Shown here: piece by piece, positions 59,207-64,000 of the stretch
Position numbering within the stretch: position 1 is the first letter of the stretch
Layout of the letters: the number at the start of each line of letters is the position of its first letter
Origin: PALSA-278 sp963760285
GTDB lineage: Bacteria; Acidobacteriota; Terriglobia; Acidiferrales; UBA7541
Reading direction: 5' to 3'
NCBI GenBank assembly: GCA_963760285.1
Contig: CAVXCI010000001.1
Location: forward strand, 434,001-498,000
Length of the DNA: 64,000 bases
Program-made: the position numbers and the translations under genes
Notes under the pieces: model-generated
What the model saw: the letters and a program-made list of their open reading frames with translations, nothing else
Databases searched by the model: none
What the model was told of the DNA's origin: nothing

Positions 59207-60997
59207 TCAGCGCAGCGGCGGCGAAAACGAAAACACCGGCTCGATATCCACGGGGATGTCCTCCACTTTCTTTAATTCCGCGGAAAGTACCGGCGACATC
59301 ACCGCATAATGCTGGAACCAGCCCTTGGCGTGCGACCGGTTGCCCGTGGCTTCCATGGCCATCAGTTCGTGCGCCAGCATGCCGATGCATCCCGGCATCT
59401 CGCCGTACTGAATCACATAGTGCGAGCTGGCGGCATCGAACTTAATTCCGCCCTTCTCCACCAGAAAATTGAACTCCATCAGTTCGGCTCGTCCATGCGC
59501 TTCGGCCACGCCCAGACGCACGCTGCGCAGAATTCCCGCCACGTATGACGCGTAGTATCCGTTGAGATTCTCCTTCGGCAGCGCGCCGTGATCCACCAGC
59601 CATTTCAGGCAGTACATCCCCACCACGTCGGCTTTGGCCTCTTCCAGCGCGGAATATTGCGGTCCCATGGCCACGCGAATGTCCACCTTTCCCGAGGACA
59701 TGCGCGAATACTCCGGCCCCAGGCCGTGCGAAATTTCGTGCGCCAGCGTGTCCGCCAGATATCCGTCGCCGCTGGCCAGCGCCGCTTGATCCGGCGCCAT
59801 CAAGCGCTTGGCGATGGGAAGAATGACGTAATTCACGCGCGCATCCATGAAATTCTTGAAGAACATCTTCTTGGTGCCTTTTTCAGCCTGAATGCGCGGA
59901 TCGTTCGGCAGATTGTCAGCCACGGATTGATAGCCGTGCAGCATATCGCCGGAGCGGTACGGCGCATCCACCACTTCCATCGGAAAAGTGTGGCCCTCTT
60001 TGGACGGCAAATCCTGCGGATAAATGGGCAGATCCTTTTGCAGGTCCGGCACGTACTTCTGAAAAACGGCAACCTTCGCGCTCTCCTCTTCGTTGCGGAC
60101 CAGCACCGCGCCGCCATAAGTGGTCTTCACGCCCAGCAAACCGTCTTCATAAACTTCATACGGCGCGAAGATCACGTCGAACCTGGGATTCTTCAGGTCC
60201 AGCCAGGCGATGTCGCTGGCGTAATAGTCGTCGGAGAGCAGCGCATCAGCGCGCAGTTGCAGGAAATGCGCGAAGGCGGAATCGCTGCTCAGCGCCGCCG
60301 CGTCGCGCAGGTCCTTCGCCGCGGGCTCCAGAAATTCGTGGAACGCCACGCGATACGGAACCGCGCGCAGCGCCTCCGGCGTGCCTTCAATCATGGTGTA
60401 CGGGCTGTAGATCGCGGCTTTCTGGTCGGGATGCGCTTTGACGTACGCCTCCACCTGCTCGCGCGTCAAACCCGCGGGATAAAACGCGCGTCCTGGAGGA
60501 ATCGGCTGCGTGCCCACGAACGGATGGTTGTCGTCAATTAAATCGAAGCGGCTGCCATTGATAAACAGAAACCGGCGCAGCATCACGTCCTCGGGGTTGG
60601 TGCTTCCCACCAGCGATTTGTAAAGCTCCAGCGCCTGGGGGTCCACCTGCCGCCAGTAGATGTCGTCGAGGTAGCCGCACGCGTCCACCAGCTTGTTAAT
60701 CATCTTGCGGTCGCGCGATTTCATTCCTTTGGAGTGGAACGGCATGTCCACGCGCTGATAACGCGCCAGCCGCTGCGCCAGGTCCGGCGCAATCTGCAAA
60801 TTGCCAATGGTGGCTGAGCTTTGCGCGCTGGAAGCGCCGTCCGGCGTCTTGGCGGAATTCGATTGCGCCGCGGAACGAAGATTGAACGCCGCCAGAACCA
60901 CAATCGCAATCGCGGCGATGGCCGCCAGTTTTGCGGATTTATTTCCGGGGAGGCTTTGAAGGAAATTCCGAATTCGTCTCGCGCTTGAACTCCACAT
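59207..60997 (-). CDS. Membrane-anchored zinc peptidase, dipeptidyl-peptidase III (M49)-like
   Basis: 596 residues. An N-terminal anchor (LAAIAAIAIVVLAAFNLR) suggests the enzyme faces outward. The zinc site is read as HEISHGLGPE with the downstream EEAKADVVG, matching the M49 arrangement of an HEXXH-type motif plus an E..KAD helix; typical M49 proteins have one extra residue in the first motif, so it belongs to the DPP III-like branch. It would remove dipeptides from peptide N-termini. Convergent with the small gene, 6 nt apart. Confidence 0.75.
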   Translation of the reverse strand: MWSSSARRIRNFLQSLPGNKSAKLAAIAAIAIVVLAAFNLRSAAQSNSAKTPDGASSAQSSATIGNLQIAPDLAQRLARYQRVDMPFHSKGMKSRDRKMINKLVDACGYLDDIYWRQVDPQALELYKSLVGSTNPEDVMLRRFLFINGSRFDLIDDNHPFVGTQPIPPGRAFYPAGLTREQVEAYVKAHPDQKAAIYSPYTMIEGTPEALRAVPYRVAFHEFLEPAAKDLRDAAALSSDSAFAHFLQLRADALLSDDYYASDIAWLDLKNPRFDVIFAPYEVYEDGLLGVKTTYGGAVLVRNEEESAKVAVFQKYVPDLQKDLPIYPQDLPSKEGHTFPMEVVDAPYRSGDMLHGYQSVADNLPNDPRIQAEKGTKKMFFKNFMDARVNYVILPIAKRLMAPDQAALASGDGYLADTLAHEISHGLGPEYSRMSSGKVDIRVAMGPQYSALEEAKADVVGMYCLKWLVDHGALPKENLNGYYASYVAGILRSVRLGVAEAHGRAELMEFNFLVEKGGIKFDAASSHYVIQYGEMPGCIGMLAHELMAMEATGNRSHAKGWFQHYAVMSPVLSAELKKVEDIPVDIEPVFSFSPPLR

Positions 60998-61283
60998 CTC
61001 TTGGGACGGCGGAGCGCCGTCTTCTCCTCTCGCTCAGTGGGTGTGGCGACGTCGTCAAAAAACGCGGGCACCGCTAAACATCAGCGCGATGACTCGGGCC
61101 ACTCCCATTGTCCTTATGAATCAATAAATTGCAAGCCTTCCGCCCGTTGGCAGCGAGCTCTTTGCAAGCCCAGTGCTGCCGTTATTGGATGCCTTGCAAG
61201 GACGAACTGGGTACAAAGGTGCATACTCCGCACCACGTCCGCGCAACTTTCCTGTGGCGCGCCAAAACAATGAGAAATTACAT

Positions 61284-63074
61284 GTGCGCACTGGAGAGCA
61301 TTTCGTACTGTCCACTGAAAATCAGCCCGGCTCAATCAAGCAGCGGAATTTCCAGCCATCCCGCCGCCGCGCGCTGGTGTGCATTGCCCTGGCCTGCATC
61401 GCCATTCTCTATGCGTTTCGCGTTGGTGGACTTCACCCCGCAAATCTCTTCGGGCTCACGCAGGACGACACCATCTACTTCAGTTCCGCGCAGGCGCTCG
61501 CCGACGGCCACGGATACGTGCTGCCCAGTGTTCCCGGGACGCCGCAAGCGACAAAATATCCGATTTTGTTTCCGTGGATTCTTTCCGCTGTCTGGCGCTT
61601 GAATCCGTCATTCCCGCAAAACGTAAATTGCGCCGTGGCCGTGGTAGTCATTTTCGGCTGGGGATTTCTCGTCGCGAGTTTTCTGCTCCTGCGCCAATTT
61701 GGAGGCATTGGCGACGCCGGTGCGCTGCTTCTGACCCTCTTCTGCGCCATGCATCCGGCCGTGCTGCTCTATAGCGCCAGCGTGCTGACGGAAATCCCCT
61801 TTGCCGCGCTGGCGCTGGCGGCGATTTTGCTGGCGGATTCGTCCTTGCGAAAATCGCGCGACTCCGGTCTTGCTGCCCTCTCTGGAATTTTCACCGGACT
61901 ATCCGCTCTGACTCGCGCCTTTGGCGCTCCAGTGGCCGCCGGCATCTTCCTGTATTTTCTTTACCGCCGCTCCTGGCGACGCGCCGCGGTATTCGCCGCC
62001 TGCGCCGCTCCGTTTTTCGCGGGACTGCTCTGGCGCGCCATCGTCATGCCGCCCACCCACGCGCCCATGGCTTTGGCGATGACCGTACCAGCATGCGCGC
62101 GGCAATGGCGGGAAACCTGGCTCTACTACACGAATTATTTTGCTTTCTGGAAACTCACGGTGATGCAAGGCCATGTTTTCTGGCCCATGCTCCGGGACAA
62201 CACGATTCTTCTGCTGCAACAGCCGGGCCTCTATTTTATTGATCCGCAATTTGTCCGCCCTCCGCTGCTGGGTCTTGCGCTGGCCGCCATCCTTTCCGCC
62301 ATCGCGGTGATCGGCATCGTCCACAACGCCCGCCGCGAAGGAGCCGGCCCCGTCCACTTCGTTCTGGCCATCTACATCATCCCCATTCTTTTGTGGGATT
62401 ATCCCGCCGCCGAGCGTTTTTTGATTCCCTTTCTCCCGCTGTTTGTCGCTGGCTTATGGATGGAGGGTAAACATCTGGCGCAGCGGGCATTGAAAGTGAT
62501 GCGCGGCCGCGGACCAGCGGGCGAAAAAATCGCCGCTATTTGCATTTTGGCGATTTGCGTCATGGCGATCACGGACACCGGCTGGACGTACTGGGCAAAA
62601 GGAAGATTTCTCGCGCGCATGAGCGCGACAAAGGGAAAACTTCTGCGGGACAAGCGCCAGGCCTATGCGTGGCTGAAAGAAAATACGCCGCCCGACGCCC
62701 GCGTGATCGCCTATGAAGATCCCAGCGTGTTTCTTTACTCCGGCCGGCAGGCCACCCGCGCCATGTTCGTTACTCCCGTCAGCCAGTTCGATCCCCAGCG
62801 CCTGCAGCAGCAGCTCGCCTGCATGGGCGCCACCGCCGAGGCCGTCGGCGCGAAATTCTGGCTTGTTTCCAGCGACGATTTTGAAATTGAAGGCCCAGCC
62901 GCCGGAAAGGTCCAGCAGCGCGAAGAAGAACTGACGCGCACCATGCCGCTGCAATTCAGCAGCAGCGATGGCGAAGTGAAAATCTATTCGCTCAATACGG
63001 CGAAAGACCGGATCCCACCGCGCAGGTGGGAACCCAACGGTCAGGGGCGAGGTGGAGGTCCCAGACAACCATGA
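61284..63074 (+). CDS. Membrane glycosyltransferase of the GT39/ArnT-like (GT-C) kind
   Basis: About 596 residues if GTG 61284 is used (the frame is open to 61173, no ATG available). After a first span (LVCIALACIAILYAFRVGG) comes the loop LTQDDTIYFSSAQALADGHGY with the acidic pair typical of GT-C enzymes. About 10 more spans follow (GDAGALLLTLFCAMHP, YSASVLTEIPFAALAL), then a C-terminal soluble domain (TPPDARVIAYEDPSVFLYSG). Such enzymes move a sugar from a polyprenyl-phosphate donor to protein or lipid outside the membrane. Coupled to the next gene by an ATGA overlap. Confidence 0.78.
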   Translation: MRTGEHFVLSTENQPGSIKQRNFQPSRRRALVCIALACIAILYAFRVGGLHPANLFGLTQDDTIYFSSAQALADGHGYVLPSVPGTPQATKYPILFPWILSAVWRLNPSFPQNVNCAVAVVVIFGWGFLVASFLLLRQFGGIGDAGALLLTLFCAMHPAVLLYSASVLTEIPFAALALAAILLADSSLRKSRDSGLAALSGIFTGLSALTRAFGAPVAAGIFLYFLYRRSWRRAAVFAACAAPFFAGLLWRAIVMPPTHAPMALAMTVPACARQWRETWLYYTNYFAFWKLTVMQGHVFWPMLRDNTILLLQQPGLYFIDPQFVRPPLLGLALAAILSAIAVIGIVHNARREGAGPVHFVLAIYIIPILLWDYPAAERFLIPFLPLFVAGLWMEGKHLAQRALKVMRGRGPAGEKIAAICILAICVMAITDTGWTYWAKGRFLARMSATKGKLLRDKRQAYAWLKENTPPDARVIAYEDPSVFLYSGRQATRAMFVTPVSQFDPQRLQQQLACMGATAEAVGAKFWLVSSDDFEIEGPAAGKVQQREEELTRTMPLQFSSSDGEVKIYSLNTAKDRIPPRRWEPNGQGRGGGPRQP

Positions 63075-64000
63075 AGGAAGTAAACAGAAACTTGCGTCTT
63101 CTGCTGTTCGGCGGTCCTATTCTGTTGATTCTGCTGGAAGCGGGGGCATTTTGGTCATTAAAGGACAAACTGGCCCGTGGATACTCTGACTTTTCAAGTT
63201 TTTATGCCGCCTGCCGCATCGTGAAGGATGGGGGACGGCGGCGCCTCTACGATTATGCGACGCAGGCGAAAGTTCAAGCGGAGATCTTCCCCGACGTACC
63301 GAGATATCAGAGCAGCCCGCTCGTTTACAACCATCCCGCCTGCGAGGCGCTTTTCTTTTTGCCTCTGGCCTGTCTGCCGTACGCCTGGGCCTACGGTGTG
63401 TGGACGGCGATCAACCTTGTGATCCTTTTGCTCGTGCCGCTGTTGCTGGCGCCGGCCATTCCGGAAGTGAAGCGCACTTCCGCGCCTTTCTGGCTGTTGT
63501 CACTGATCTCGTTTTTCCCCGCGTTCATGGCCGTCCTGCAAGGGCAGGTATCCATATTGCTGCTTCTGCTTTTCACTCTGGGTTATCTGGCCCTGGCGCG
63601 CGAAAAAGAATTTCACTTCGGCTGCATTCTCGGTTTGACCCTCTTCAAATTTCAATTCGCTCCCTTTCTCATCCTGCCCTTCCTGATCCGGCGGCGGTGG
63701 AAAGCCCTATTGGGATTCACTTCCGTAGCCACGGTTATGGCGCTCATTTCCGTGCTCGTCACCGGAGTCCGGGGCGCTATGGAATATGCGGCTTTGCTGC
63801 GGGAGGAAAACAGCGATCTCGCGTCGAAGGCAGCGCAGAGGATGTGGTCCATTTATCCCAGCGCCATGCCGAATTTGCGCGGAGCGATGTTCGTTCTTTT
63901 TTCCGACAGGATTTCCGAAGGAACAATGAAAGCCTCCGTGCTGGGCTTGTCTCTGCTTTTGGTCCTGTGGGCCTCCACGCGGTGGAAATGGCCCGCCGCG
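63071..64000 (+). CDS. GT87/DUF2029-type membrane glycosyltransferase, 3' end outside the window
   Basis: The frame is open from ATG 63071 to the window end (310 codons). A first span (LLLFGGPILLILLEAGAF) is followed by the acidic loop YSDFSSFYAACRIVKDGG, then YNHPACEALFFLPLACLPY, and many spans, as in DUF2029/GT87 mannosyltransferase-like proteins. It overlaps the previous glycosyltransferase by 4 nt, so both probably act in one glycan or lipid pathway. Confidence 0.8.
   Translation, partial: MKEVNRNLRLLLFGGPILLILLEAGAFWSLKDKLARGYSDFSSFYAACRIVKDGGRRRLYDYATQAKVQAEIFPDVPRYQSSPLVYNHPACEALFFLPLACLPYAWAYGVWTAINLVILLLVPLLLAPAIPEVKRTSAPFWLLSLISFFPAFMAVLQGQVSILLLLLFTLGYLALAREKEFHFGCILGLTLFKFQFAPFLILPFLIRRRWKALLGFTSVATVMALISVLVTGVRGAMEYAALLREENSDLASKAAQRMWSIYPSAMPNLRGAMFVLFSDRISEGTMKASVLGLSLLLVLWASTRWKWPAA

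Overview
The window looks like a chromosomal segment of an Acidobacteriota-type bacterium. This is inferred from gene content, not from a marker gene: a secreted protein with tandem GloVer-type propeller repeats, a CadC-like winged-helix/TolB-like/TPR membrane regulator, a YXWGXW protein, a trio of secreted amidohydrolases and a fadN-fadA-fadE-like beta-oxidation set. One tRNA (Leu, UAA) lies near the left edge. No CRISPR array, rRNA or prophage was seen.

Layout. (1) 1-30.7 kb is mostly ordinary chromosome: a propeller protein tail, tRNA-Leu, the GloVer protein facing a CadC-like regulator, an SGNH hydrolase, an arginase-fold protein with altered metal ligands, ispH, a frame-broken amino-acid permease, an SDR, then a mainly minus-strand fatty-acid block (fadN-like, fadA-like, fadE-like) with three translationally coupled amidohydrolases inside it. 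A patatin, a receiver-like protein, a winged-helix/glutaredoxin fusion, the YXWGXW protein and an S1/P1-nuclease-like protein follow. (2) 31,009-33,312 is a complete IS1-like transposon with perfect 18-bp terminal inverted repeats, an 8-bp target duplication and three passenger genes. It sits on the start codon of a GGDEF gene. Two of its genes have near-consensus promoters placed so that the transcripts would be almost leaderless. (3) 33.3-38.4 kb returns to chromosomal genes (GGDEF, DUF3467, a frame-broken mntH-like transporter, peroxiredoxin, a propeller protein). (4) 38,459-58,208 is an accessory region bracketed by two same-orientation 1,250-bp IS3-family copies. It holds orphan genes, ParD plus a truncated ParE, a PIN protein, CcdAB, REP-like palindromes, three 25-bp direct repeats, a NUDIX protein, a flavin reductase, two Crp/Fnr regulators, a stress cassette (PRC-barrel, DUF3185, YciF-like, BON, YflT-like, ferritin-like) and what looks like a small polymorphic-toxin (RHS tip plus downstream gene) array with a repeated hairpin element. 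(5) 58.2-64 kb is chromosomal again: two conserved hypotheticals, a secreted M49-like peptidase, and two membrane glycosyltransferases, the last cut by the window end.

How it fits together. The fad genes form a fatty-acid degradation unit. The stress cassette combines iron storage, envelope and desiccation/oxidative-stress families, each gene with a very strong ribosome-binding site, close to two Crp/Fnr regulators. Single-base changes in mononucleotide runs break at least four reading frames (permease, mntH-like, the secreted protein at 39.7 kb, one Crp/Fnr gene). That pattern suggests sequence errors at least as much as real decay.
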